64,000 bases of DNA, taken from the NCBI GenBank assembly GCA_039096225.1, contig JBBPEB010000002.1, positions 496,001 to 560,000 of the forward strand, in the 5' to 3' direction. Source of the DNA: Blastocystis sp. Blastoise. Taxonomy: Eukaryota > Sar > Bigyra > Opalinata > Blastocystidae. This document shows, in pieces, positions 1-7,744 of this stretch. The notes under the pieces are model-generated. The model made no database searches and was not told where the DNA came from. It worked only from the letters and a program-made list of their open reading frames with translations. The position numbers and the translations under genes are program-made. Each line of letters starts with the position of its first letter. The first letter of the stretch is position 1.

Positions 1-4
1 TTCC

Positions 5-392
5 CATAAAAATGATTTAAAGAGATTTGATTGGTTAAACTAGAGTGACAATAGGTGTGTCACACTTTTTCATTTCGTTTTCTTTTTCTATATATTATCT
101 ACTTACTACTTTACTTTTTAAAAGTAATAAGTAAAGAAGTAAGAAAACCCCATATATAATAAAAAGTTTGGGTGAGATAAAAAGAGCCAGTTCGGATTTA
201 TTTGATTGGTTGAACGAAATATTGGTTCATTTTTTTCATTTCGTTTTCTTTTTCTATATATTATCTACTTACTTACTACTTTACTTTTTAAAAGTAATAA
301 GTAAAGAAGTAAGAAAACCCCATATATAATAAAAAGTTTGGGTGAGATAAAAAGAGCCAGTTCGGAATCATTTGATTGGATGAACAAAATGT
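5..392 (+). repeat. Left terminal inverted repeat of viral element 1, internally duplicated
   Basis: The stretch reads the same, imperfectly, as the reverse complement of 24,281-24,502. Shared landmarks in order are TTTGATTGGT, a TACTTACT palindrome, CCCATATAT and GAGCCAGTTCGGAATCATTTG. Inside it a unit of about 166 bp is tandemly duplicated (71-236 and 237-390). Each unit holds an imperfect palindrome of about 43 bp (first copy about 101-143) made of TTACTTACT/AGTAAGTAA arms. Similarity seems to continue to the window edge, so the true outer end may lie to the left. Shared CCAAT-like motifs mean a repeated host promoter is an alternative reading. Confidence 0.55.
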
Positions 393-446
393 TTTTCTTG
401 AAATAATTTCAAATAAAAACATTCAATTTGATATCTTTTAAATTTA

Positions 447-455
447 CCCCTGGAT
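447..455 (+). promoter_or_regulatory. CCCCTGGAT motif upstream of the first gene
   Basis: A 9-bp GC-rich word in a nearly pure A/T background, 115 bp before the 570 start codon. The same word occurs three more times before the 1716 gene (1565, 1587, 1634). It may be a binding site for an element-specific or host regulator; function is inferred from recurrence only. Confidence 0.3.
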
Positions 456-569
456 TTCTTTTTTCATTATAAAAATTTAATAAATAAAATATACCCCCAT
501 GGTTATAATTTTTTTTATTTTTTTTTAATTTAAAATATTTTTCATTTTTATTTTATTTTTAGAAAAAAA

Positions 570-974
570 ATGAGTGAAAATACTTTAATATTTGGTGAAA
601 AAGAAAAAGACAGGTATTTTGCTATTTATGTTATTTATAAATTATATAGTTTCATTGAAGACCACAATCAAATGAAAAAAGATGCTTGTGATATATTAAG
701 AGCTGACTTAGCAGAGTGTTCATTAGTTAATACAGCCATGAAAGTAACTAATCCCAAAAACAAAGGAGAAAAGTATATATTAAGCAAACAAATGATAGAT
801 TTTTTTGAAAAAGAATACTCTCCAGCAGTTAAAAAGTTAATCGGTTTACTTGAAAAAAGTGATGATAATCTTATTGATATCTATAATAAAAATAAAGAAG
901 ATTTTATTAATTTTGATAAATGTTTTGATAAGATGCTTGATTATCAGTCTAGAATATCGAAATATTTTCATTAA
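570..974 (+). CDS. Hypothetical protein, first gene of element 1 (134 aa)
   Basis: An intact ATG-to-stop reading frame of 134 codons directly inside the left terminal repeat. The product is charged (Lys/Asp/Glu-rich), predicted mostly helical, with no signal peptide, membrane segment or recognised motif. It has no counterpart in element 2 within this window. Its place next to the terminus, before two other small acidic or basic proteins, resembles the variable ends of viral genomes that hold host-interaction or regulatory genes. I do not recognise the family. Confidence 0.55.
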   Translation: MSENTLIFGEKEKDRYFAIYVIYKLYSFIEDHNQMKKDACDILRADLAECSLVNTAMKVTNPKNKGEKYILSKQMIDFFEKEYSPAVKKLIGLLEKSDDNLIDIYNKNKEDFINFDKCFDKMLDYQSRISKYFH

Positions 975-1156
975 AAATATTGAATTCCTATTAGTAGTTT
1001 TTTGTTTATTTTTTTAAATTTTTAAACCACTAAAATCGAATATTCTTTTTAAATATCTAAAAAAGAATAATTAGAACTGACTCTATTTAAAAATATATTT
1101 TAATAATTTCACATAATTTATTTATTTTTTAATTTTTTAAAAGTGGATATTTACGA

Positions 1157-1441
1157 ATGGATAAGGAAATTAATAACACCCAGGATGTATGTAAAGATGT
1201 TGAAATGGATTCAGATCATCCTAAAACACCTAAGAAGCCCCGCCAACCCCGTGCAGTCTCAATAATTAAACGTAAAGGTGAAGATATTCAAGTTATTCCT
1301 GATTATTTACTGGTTTTCCTTAAGAATTTTAAAGTTATGCTTGATGATCTGCTAATGAATGATATGACCCAACGTCAGAAAATTGATGAATTATTTGAAA
1401 ATGATGAATCATCAAATTCTAAAAGAAAAAGAACTGCTTAA
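1157..1441 (+). CDS. Small basic/acidic hypothetical protein (94 aa)
   Basis: Intact 94-codon frame with an ATG start. The N-terminal third has a Lys/Pro/Arg-rich stretch (PKTPKKPRQPR, about residues 23-33) and the protein ends in KRKR, so nuclear localisation or nucleic-acid binding is plausible. The middle is a short predicted amphipathic helix. It shares the pattern of a 'K/SP-P-K/R' tract plus helix with the next gene at 1716, so the two may be distant paralogs. The gene-end-like T/G motif TTTTGTTTTG follows about 30 bp after the stop. Function unknown. Confidence 0.5.
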   Translation: MDKEINNTQDVCKDVEMDSDHPKTPKKPRQPRAVSIIKRKGEDIQVIPDYLLVFLKNFKVMLDDLLMNDMTQRQKIDELFENDESSNSKRKRTA

Positions 1442-1472
1442 TTTGTCTTAAAATTATCATTAATTAATAAAA

Positions 1473-1486
1473 TTTTGTTTTGTTTT
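1473..1486 (+). terminator. Gene-end motif TTTTGTTTTGTTTT
   Basis: Located about 30 bp after the stop of the 1157 gene, in its coding-strand orientation. It matches the T-rich word that follows most genes of both viral elements. Confidence 0.4.
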
Positions 1487-1564
1487 CTTTAAAACTGTTG
1501 GATAAATATCTTTAAGCCCATAATACACAACTCTATTAATTTTTTATAATAAAATGTAATTTAA

Positions 1565-1642
1565 CCCCTGGATAATAACATTCCAGCCCCTGGATTGTTT
1601 CTCTATTATTTTTTAATAATAAACTTTCAATACCCCCTGGAT
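1565..1642 (+). promoter_or_regulatory. Three CCCCTGGAT repeats before the 1716 gene
   Basis: Exact copies at 1565-1573, 1587-1595 and 1634-1642, all direct orientation, 75-150 bp before the ATG at 1716. Another copy precedes the 570 gene. No copy was noticed elsewhere in the window, so these are probably cis-regulatory sites of the left-end genes of element 1. Confidence 0.4.
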
Positions 1643-1715
1643 CACTAAAAACGAAATCTTTTTTATTTTATTATAAATTTATTTTCATATTTATTTATAT
1701 TTATTTGGTGAAAAA

Positions 1716-1952
1716 ATGAAATTTTCGTTACAACACGATTTGATGACTGCCTGCTTAAATATTAAAAGATTGCAGCGTATGATCACAAAGATGCAGGAGG
1801 AAATAGATGATATGGTTGATACTATTGATAGAATTAATGATACTGTTCTAGAAGATTATTTAGAATTAACTGATGAAGATGATGATATTGAAGATCCTCC
1901 AAAATCACCAAGAAGTCCTCGAAGTATGGTCGAAAAAATCTTAAAATTTTAA
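1716..1952 (+). CDS. Small coiled-coil hypothetical protein (78 aa)
   Basis: Intact 78-codon frame. Residues about 10-50 show heptad-like spacing of Leu, Ile and Met (coiled-coil candidate). An acidic run (DEDDDIED) and a Pro-Lys/Arg-Ser-Pro tract (PPKSPRSPRS) follow, resembling the tract of the 1157 product. No known domain. The start is the first ATG and lies behind three CCCCTGGAT boxes. It has no element 2 counterpart in the window; function unknown. Confidence 0.5.
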   Translation: MKFSLQHDLMTACLNIKRLQRMITKMQEEIDDMVDTIDRINDTVLEDYLELTDEDDDIEDPPKSPRSPRSMVEKILKF

Positions 1953-1998
1953 TTCATCTGCTTTTTATTTTTATCATATGAGTTTTAAATATATTCAG

Positions 1999-2016
1999 TT
2001 TTGTTTTGTTTTGTTT
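1999..2016 (+). terminator. Gene-end motif (TTTTG)n
   Basis: Three TTTTG units beginning 47 bp after the stop of the 1716 gene and 37 bp before the next ATG. It belongs to the T-rich motif that follows most viral genes here. Confidence 0.4.
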
Positions 2017-2052
2017 CTAAAACTTCACATAATTATTTTATTCTGATAAAAA

Positions 2053-2988
2053 ATGAGAAATAAAAATTTTGATGCCATTAAGTTAGCAATAATCAAAAGT
2101 ACCAATTGTGCTGGAAGTAAACGTAAATTTGCTATTATTATAGAAAAATATATTGAATATTTGCCTTGGGAAAAATTTAAGCAATTCTTGGAAAATCCTT
2201 ATGCTTTTGCTGATGAATTGGTGAATAAGAAGTTTATTAAGATTCATGAACTGCTGAAATTATCTGAATTAATCTTATATTTAATAAAGGTAAAACACTT
2301 TGAATCTAATTTTTGTGAAGATATTCATAATGATTGGTTAGAATTTAAAGATATTATTAAGAGTGCTTATGAACAATCCCTTCGTGAAAAGAAATCTGCT
2401 AGAATAGAAAATCTTCGAAAAGAATATCCAAATATAGAATCATTGGAATGTAAACGTGATGAATTAGATAAAGATGATATACTTAGAATTATTATTGATT
2501 TATATATATTATGTCCTCCTCAACGTGCTGATTATGGTATATGTTCTATTCAAACACCAGAAACTGTAACTAATAAAATGAGAAATTATATCATTTTTGA
2601 TAAGAATAATGAAACTGCTGAAATTCATCTGAAAGATTATAAGACTTCATATAAATATGAAGAAATTATAATTAAGAATAATGATAAGTTATATGAAGAC
2701 ATGAACTATATGTTAGAAAAAGAACCTGGTAGAGTGTTTATATTTGAAAAGACTCCTGGTAAACCATTTTGTGATGTTAAAGATTATGATAGATATATTA
2801 ATAATCATTTACGTAGATTACATCCAGAATTAACTATTAATGGTTGTCGTTTCTATTATGCTACTACAAATTGTACTTCTTTTTCTTCTTTAAGAGATGA
2901 TTCTGATAGATTAGCTCATACTAAAAGAACTCATATTGGTAGTTATGTATCTTTTACTCAAAGTGATTTATATAAAAAATTAATTTAA
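2053..2988 (+). CDS. Tyrosine recombinase A, element 1 (311 aa)
   Basis: Predicted DNA strand-exchange enzyme of the tyrosine recombinase family, probably for integration or genome resolution of the viral element. The catalytic C-terminal half shows P-P-x-R-A-D-Y with the first Arg near residue 157, a second Arg in N-G-C-R-F-Y-Y near 264, and H-T-K-R-T-H-I-G-S-Y with the nucleophile Tyr near 298. The N-terminal half is a helical core-binding-type region. The homolog at 40312 in element 2 keeps all these residues (PPARADY, LRKLY, CHNDYTHINSY). The frame is intact. Both elements also encode a second, larger recombinase. The call rests on the residue pattern and was not tested by a profile search. 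Confidence 0.75.
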   Translation: MRNKNFDAIKLAIIKSTNCAGSKRKFAIIIEKYIEYLPWEKFKQFLENPYAFADELVNKKFIKIHELLKLSELILYLIKVKHFESNFCEDIHNDWLEFKDIIKSAYEQSLREKKSARIENLRKEYPNIESLECKRDELDKDDILRIIIDLYILCPPQRADYGICSIQTPETVTNKMRNYIIFDKNNETAEIHLKDYKTSYKYEEIIIKNNDKLYEDMNYMLEKEPGRVFIFEKTPGKPFCDVKDYDRYINNHLRRLHPELTINGCRFYYATTNCTSFSSLRDDSDRLAHTKRTHIGSYVSFTQSDLYKKLI

Positions 2989-3047
2989 TTATTATTTGTT
3001 TATTTAAAAAAAAAAGTTGTTTAGTTTTAAAAAAATTATTTTATTAT

Positions 3048-3057
3048 AACAAAACAC
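3048..3057 (-). terminator. Gene-end motif GTGTTTTGTT on the minus strand
   Basis: Lies 22 bp past the stop of the minus-strand gene 3080-3565 in its own orientation. It is a member of the T-rich motif family. Confidence 0.35.
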
Positions 3058-3079
3058 AATAATTATAAAAACATATATA

Positions 3080-3565
3080 TTAATGACAATTATTATTAGA
3101 GAATAAATTAATAGGATTAGGAGAAAAATTATAATTATTTAAGACTTCATTAGTAGACGGCAAGGAGTAGAAATCTTCATGATTTTGTATATCTTTTGGA
3201 ATAGGGATATTAACTTGTTTTTCAAGTTGTGTAGATAAATGAGGCATCGTTTCAGAATTAACAGGATTTGAGATAGGAGACGTGACATTGATTTGATTTT
3301 TTTCTTTGTTTCTTGAGTGTTCTTCAATTTCATAATATAAATTATCTAAAGTATTTTCTAAATATTGTTTTTGTTCAGGATTAGAAATATAAATGATTAA
3401 ATTTCTAATAGAATCTAATTCTCTCTTTTGTATTGGACGAGTATGAAAATTAAGAAATTGTTCAACCAATTTAAAGAAATCATTTCCTTTACATTTACAT
3501 GCATCTAATTGAAGACTTTTAATATTTTTTGAGAATGTTGGCCACGGTAGAGGTTGACGATACAT
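3080..3565 (-). CDS. Conserved small viral protein, element 1 (161 aa)
   Basis: Intact frame from ATG at 3565. The N-terminal 90 residues align with the 124-aa product at 41321-41695 in the same position of element 2: both have K-x-x-E/D-x-x-x-L-x-E-Q-F-L-N, then R-N-x-L/I-x-Y-I, then L-E-x-x-L-D. The C-terminal part is low-complexity, rich in Asn, Pro and Ser. It is mostly helical and soluble by inspection. It sits directly downstream of the protease in both elements, so it may be a virion or processing-associated protein, but no family is recognised. Confidence 0.6.
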   Translation of the reverse strand: MYRQPLPWPTFSKNIKSLQLDACKCKGNDFFKLVEQFLNFHTRPIQKRELDSIRNLIIYISNPEQKQYLENTLDNLYYEIEEHSRNKEKNQINVTSPISNPVNSETMPHLSTQLEKQVNIPIPKDIQNHEDFYSLPSTNEVLNNYNFSPNPINLFSNNNCH

Positions 3566-3634
3566 ATTAATTAAAAATTAAATAATTATGATTAATGTTT
3601 TAATCTAATAAAATATATTCGTTTTTATATTCGT

Positions 3635-4225
3635 TTATGTAGGTATGATGGTACCTAAACTAGTTAAATATAATAATGCATAATAGAAACATCCATTAGA
3701 GTTTGAAGCAGTACTTTGGAATTGAATAGGGTTGTATTGAATATTATGTGTCTTAATAAATTGTGGAGAAAATTCTGGAGAATTCCCAAGACTGGAATAG
3801 AATTTCATATGTTCTGGACTTTCATAGATAACAGCTTCAAAATGACCGAAATTAGGGTCATCTTCAGATTGATGAAATAACATATTAAAGTTAGATTTTA
3901 TATTATCAATATTATGTTCAAAATCATTTAAATTATCCCAATATTTCCATGAACCTTTACATTGTGTATTCAGATTTTTCATTGTAGAATCTGCTATATC
4001 ACATGCAACAGGGTCACATGGATTATTTAAATATCCATATTTATATATTTTTGAAATTAAGTTTCTATTAATTATACCAGATAATTGAGCCAATGATTTA
4101 GCTATACTATCCAGAGGTTTAGGCTGACTAGATAATTGTTTATCAGAATAAATTTTTGTATTACAATTTAATTTATCTTGAATAATATCTTCATCAGGGC
4201 TCACTTTTAAACCTCTGGTTGGTAG
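3635..4225 (-). CDS. Adenain-like cysteine protease in the -1 frame (element 1)
   Basis: Predicted virion maturation protease related to adenovirus adenain. The pattern visible is G-H-F-E-A-V-I-Y (catalytic His), a conserved Y-S-S-L-G, then N-P-I-Q (oxyanion Gln) and N-G-C-F-Y-Y-A-L-L-Y-L (catalytic Cys). These are identical or near-identical in the element 2 copy. The frame has no ATG before a Met far inside the conserved domain. It is open from the slippery site at 4225-4231 and lies -1 to the upstream precursor gene. Expression as a precursor-protease fusion by -1 frameshifting is therefore inferred; the coordinates begin at the first -1 codon after the slip. Confidence 0.7.
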   Translation of the reverse strand, partial: LPTRGLKVSPDEDIIQDKLNCNTKIYSDKQLSSQPKPLDSIAKSLAQLSGIINRNLISKIYKYGYLNNPCDPVACDIADSTMKNLNTQCKGSWKYWDNLNDFEHNIDNIKSNFNMLFHQSEDDPNFGHFEAVIYESPEHMKFYSSLGNSPEFSPQFIKTHNIQYNPIQFQSTASNSNGCFYYALLYLTSLGTIIPT

Positions 4226-5325
4226 TTTTTTTGTAATCCAGCTCCTTCACCACAACCATTTTGTTGACATTGTCGTTTAGCAGCTTTACATTTTTGCATA
4301 TATTCATAAAAGGCACGACCACATAATTTTCTTGGTTTTTTCAATCCAGAAGCATTATTAGGTTGCATTGCTTCTGCTAATGCTCTTTTCTTTGCTTCTA
4401 TTTCTTGTTCTTGATAAACATTATCTACATTATTATCTAATTTATTATTTTCATTGGCTTTTCTCCAAAATTCAGGTGTGAATATTTTGCCAATTGCACG
4501 TGGAATTGCTGCAATATTATTTCCTAAATTCGTGACACCATCTTTTATTGCATTTGGATTAGTTGCTAATCCTTCAAATGCTTTTGAAGCCGCACCAATA
4601 CCAGCCAACATTGTAAGGAATCCACCACCTTCTTTCCAAAATTTTCCACCACGACGTACAGTACATCCGTTACCACTTGAATCACCTGAAAAATTAATAT
4701 AAGAACACAATTGTCTTTTTGAGGGTCTTTTAATACCACATCCAACTTTATTTAACCCTTTACCACCTAAATTCATGGTACTTGCTATACTTCTTATAAT
4801 TGAAGGTGGAATTAGCATTCCAGCACGAATTCTATGTTTTGACCATTTCTTATAATCTTTCATAGCTTCTTGAGAATAGCCAGCTGCTTTTAATACACCT
4901 TGACCAATTGAATTATATAATTTTGACATTTCTGCTTTATTAAAAGCTAATCCATTTCCATTTTTTGGTTCTAAAGCATCTGATTCTGAAATTACTTTTT
5001 TATTTGTAATTCCACGTCCATTTCTTTGAATACCTATTCTTGTAACTGGATTAGCAACAACCAATGAACCACCAGAATCACCATTATTATCACCAAACAT
5101 TTTATCTCGATTAACATAATTATCAACATTACCATTATTGACTTTTTGTGTTTTTAATTGTCTTGTCTTTGCAACACTATTTTCAGGTATTGCTACCATT
5201 AATGGATTATGCCTTTCAGCATTATTTAATGGTTGTGTAATATAATTTCTATTTTCTTTTCCATGTCCTAAATGAATAATACCTTTATCACCTGGACTTG
5301 GATATTTTAATATAGTTTGTTCCAT
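4207..5325 (-). CDS. Gly-rich virion precursor protein, element 1 (372 aa)
   Basis: Homolog of 42384-44111 in element 2. The start at 5325 is preferred over the upstream in-frame start because it gives the shared N-terminus (M-x-x-x-I-L-x-x-P-S-P-G, then G-K-E-x-R-x-Y-x-T-Q-P-L) and avoids the neighbouring methyltransferase. Several G-x-G-[I/L] sites occur (GRGI, GNGL, GAGL), as does a Gly-rich R-R-G-G-x-F-W segment followed by a hydrophobic stretch, reminiscent of adenain-processed core/minor capsid precursors such as adenovirus pVI. It ends at the slippery heptamer that should feed ribosomes into the protease frame. The precursor role is inferred from motifs and context. Confidence 0.6.
   Translation of the reverse strand: MEQTILKYPSPGDKGIIHLGHGKENRNYITQPLNNAERHNPLMVAIPENSVAKTRQLKTQKVNNGNVDNYVNRDKMFGDNNGDSGGSLVVANPVTRIGIQRNGRGITNKKVISESDALEPKNGNGLAFNKAEMSKLYNSIGQGVLKAAGYSQEAMKDYKKWSKHRIRAGMLIPPSIIRSIASTMNLGGKGLNKVGCGIKRPSKRQLCSYINFSGDSSGNGCTVRRGGKFWKEGGGFLTMLAGIGAASKAFEGLATNPNAIKDGVTNLGNNIAAIPRAIGKIFTPEFWRKANENNKLDNNVDNVYQEQEIEAKKRALAEAMQPNNASGLKKPRKLCGRAFYEYMQKCKAAKRQCQQNGCGEGAGLQKNYQPEV
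4225..4231 (-). promoter_or_regulatory. Candidate -1 frameshift slippery site A AAA AAC
   Basis: On the minus strand the upstream gene reads CAA AAA AAC, giving the canonical X XXY YYZ heptamer A-AAA-AAC 15 bases before its TAA stop (4207-4209). The -1 frame runs open into the protease domain. A small stem AACC/GGTT with a 3-nt loop begins 4 nt downstream; it is weak and may not matter. Element 2 has A-AAA-AAG at the equivalent place. Confidence 0.65.
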
Positions 5326-5359
5326 ATATATATAATAAAAAATAAATAAAAAATAAATA

Positions 5360-6160
5360 TTAAGCAATTTTAATTGTTACATCTGAATATTCATCATAAT
5401 TTTTAATATTAAATTTATTCTTACGAATATATCGTAAAACCTCTTTATAATATACATTATTTCGACCTAATTCAACAAGCATATTCTCATTATCAGATAA
5501 GTATATATGTAATGTTTCAGGAGCAGACTTTAAATAGTTTATTAACTTATTGTTATCAAATATTATAGGTATATATTTATCATACATATTCATATAGGGT
5601 GGGTCCATATAAATAATACCATTTTGTATATTTTTAAGTAAATCATGATAATAATCACCACAAATAAATGAAACAGGCTGAATTAATTCTGAAATTTCTT
5701 TCAAATCATTTTCAGTATAAATAATAGGATTAGTATAATTACCATAACCAACATTAAATTTTCCTTCACGATTTATTCTCCATACACCATGATAACATGT
5801 TTTATTTAAATACAGAAATAATGCAGCACGTTCTATAGAATCTTTACTTTCATTAAATATTGTTCTATATTTATAATAATGTTCACAATCTATTTTATCA
5901 TGAATATTTTTTAAATAATCAACAATAAGTCTATAATCTAATTGGAGTATTTTCCAAAAATTAATTAAATCTGAACACATATCACATGCAAAATATTTTC
6001 GAGTAATATTATTAGTTTTATCAAATTTTAATACATTAATTAATATTGTTCCACCACCTAAGAATGGTTCATAATAATCTAAATTATTATTAAATCGTTC
6101 TTTAATAACAAAATCAGAAACAATATAATCTTTATTTCCAACCCATTTTAATAATGGCAT
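5360..6160 (-). CDS. DNA adenine-N6 methyltransferase, Dam/D12 class (266 aa)
   Basis: Predicted to transfer a methyl group from S-adenosylmethionine to N6 of adenine in DNA. Visible motifs are K-W-V-G-N-K at residues 5-10, E-P-F-L-G-G-G-T at 31-38 (SAM-binding motif I), L-N-K-T-C-Y-H-G-V-W-R-I-N-x-x-G-K-F-N-V-x-Y-G at 118-140 (typical of Dam/DpnM relatives), and catalytic D-P-P-Y at 186-189. Length and motif order match the class and the frame is intact. Element 2 lacks it and carries a different gene in this slot. Dam relatives often recognise GATC, and the surrounding element has almost no GATC sites. Target specificity is not proven. Confidence 0.9.
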   Translation of the reverse strand: MPLLKWVGNKDYIVSDFVIKERFNNNLDYYEPFLGGGTILINVLKFDKTNNITRKYFACDMCSDLINFWKILQLDYRLIVDYLKNIHDKIDCEHYYKYRTIFNESKDSIERAALFLYLNKTCYHGVWRINREGKFNVGYGNYTNPIIYTENDLKEISELIQPVSFICGDYYHDLLKNIQNGIIYMDPPYMNMYDKYIPIIFDNNKLINYLKSAPETLHIYLSDNENMLVELGRNNVYYKEVLRYIRKNKFNIKNYDEYSDVTIKIA

Positions 6161-6319
6161 TTTATTTTAAGTTATTAAATTAATTATTTATGTCATTTAA
6201 ATAATCTTTAGAAACAAAACACATAAAAAATATAAAATAATTAATAATTTAACAATATAAGAAAATAAGAAAAATATATATAAAAAATTACATAATAAAT
6301 ACCTTATAAGAAAGAAGAT

Positions 6320-7612
6320 ATGATATTTAAAGAATTATTAATTTCTACTCCATTTATTCCTGATTATTTTGAAAATGATGATGCAATGAAAGCTATACAT
6401 AAATTTGAAGAACATATAAATAGATATGCTGGATTTAATCATGAATATGCTAATTATTTAATGCAAATATTATGTAGTTCTTTCTATTATGATTCTAATA
6501 AAGGGTTTTCTTATTTATTTTATGGACCAGATGGTGCTAACGGAAAAACACTAACAGGTGATTTATTATCTTCGATAATTGGTGATAACCAAGCAATTAC
6601 TGTGAATCCAGGTAATTTTGAATCAAAAGAAACACAACCTAAATTAATTGAAATGAGTAATAAACTTATGTATTACGTAAATGAATTAGATGAAGTATCT
6701 AGTAGTAAATTCAGTAATCCCGTAAATGTATTTAATACTCGAATATTTAAAGAATTAGCTGAAAAGAAATCAGGAGCTTCAGCGAGAAATTTATATTCGA
6801 AATCATATGATTCTATTAATTATACGGGAACATTATTTATTACGTCAAATATTCAACCAGGTTCTCGTAATACTCAACCATTACTTCGTCGTGTTTGTTT
6901 CCTTTACGGTGTTTCTCGATATTATGATAAGGCAGACCGTAACTTATACGAGATTGAATATAAGAATGACGAAAATAATTCGTTAAAAAGAATTATGATA
7001 ATTCCCGAAGATTCAAATATGCCGAAAAGATATAAGCCGAATCATTACCCGATGGACCCTTCGATAAAAGATTATTTCGAAAATTATAAATCCTATATAT
7101 TCTCGTATCTTGTCGATAATTATTTTTATTTAAGTACAAAATTAACGATAGGGAAACTTGATAGTTGTAAAATAATGGCTGAATGTAAATCACAATTTAT
7201 CGAGAAATCCAATAGCTTATACGATATGGATGAATTTGTCGAGAAACAAATATCTGTCGACCCTTATATGTTAAATGTCGTAAGCCTCGATGATTTATTT
7301 AATGCTTATCTTAGTCATACCTTTGATAGAAAATTTACGTTAAAGAAAGATAAAGAGACTTTTCGTAAATCATTTTTTGGTTGTTTACAGAATAAACCAC
7401 AATATATTTGTATCGATATGCATAATTTAGATTTGACACACAAATCCGAATATTATGTTGGTAACCAATTACGTGGAATCCTAGGATTATTAATTAATAA
7501 AAGATACAATGAAAAAGTATTGTTCAGTCATTATTGTGAAATGAATAAAGGACGTATTGGTCATCCTCCTAACGAAGATGGATACTTTAACGGATTTCAA
7601 AATAAAATATAA
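6320..7612 (+). CDS. SF3 helicase (D5-like), N-terminally truncated (430 aa)
   Basis: ATP-dependent superfamily 3 replicative helicase. Walker A is G-x-D-G-A-N-G-K-T near residues 73-81, Walker B is M-Y-Y-V-N-E-L-D-E, and motif C is L-F-I-T-S-N-I-Q-P. The protein aligns with the C-terminal part of the 1,000-aa primase-helicase of element 2 (46975-49977) but begins at about its residue 570, so the AEP primase and PriCT-like regions are missing. The region upstream, between this start and the divergent methyltransferase, has no primase remnant that I can see. It could be a helicase-only form or a remnant joined to different DNA by recombination. Confidence 0.85.
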   Translation: MIFKELLISTPFIPDYFENDDAMKAIHKFEEHINRYAGFNHEYANYLMQILCSSFYYDSNKGFSYLFYGPDGANGKTLTGDLLSSIIGDNQAITVNPGNFESKETQPKLIEMSNKLMYYVNELDEVSSSKFSNPVNVFNTRIFKELAEKKSGASARNLYSKSYDSINYTGTLFITSNIQPGSRNTQPLLRRVCFLYGVSRYYDKADRNLYEIEYKNDENNSLKRIMIIPEDSNMPKRYKPNHYPMDPSIKDYFENYKSYIFSYLVDNYFYLSTKLTIGKLDSCKIMAECKSQFIEKSNSLYDMDEFVEKQISVDPYMLNVVSLDDLFNAYLSHTFDRKFTLKKDKETFRKSFFGCLQNKPQYICIDMHNLDLTHKSEYYVGNQLRGILGLLINKRYNEKVLFSHYCEMNKGRIGHPPNEDGYFNGFQNKI

Positions 7613-7703
7613 TAATTATTTTTTTTTAATTTTATTTTTATTCTTTTTATTCGTTTTATTTTATTGTTTAGTTTAAATCATTCAAAATACAATAATTTAT
7701 ATT

Positions 7704-7713
7704 AACAAAACAA
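7704..7713 (-). terminator. Gene-end motif TTGTTTTGTT on the minus strand
   Basis: Begins 32 bp beyond the stop of the minus-strand recombinase B gene (7745), in its orientation. It is a member of the T-rich motif family. Confidence 0.4.
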
Positions 7714-7744
7714 TATAAAAATATAATCATTTTTTTTTACAAAT

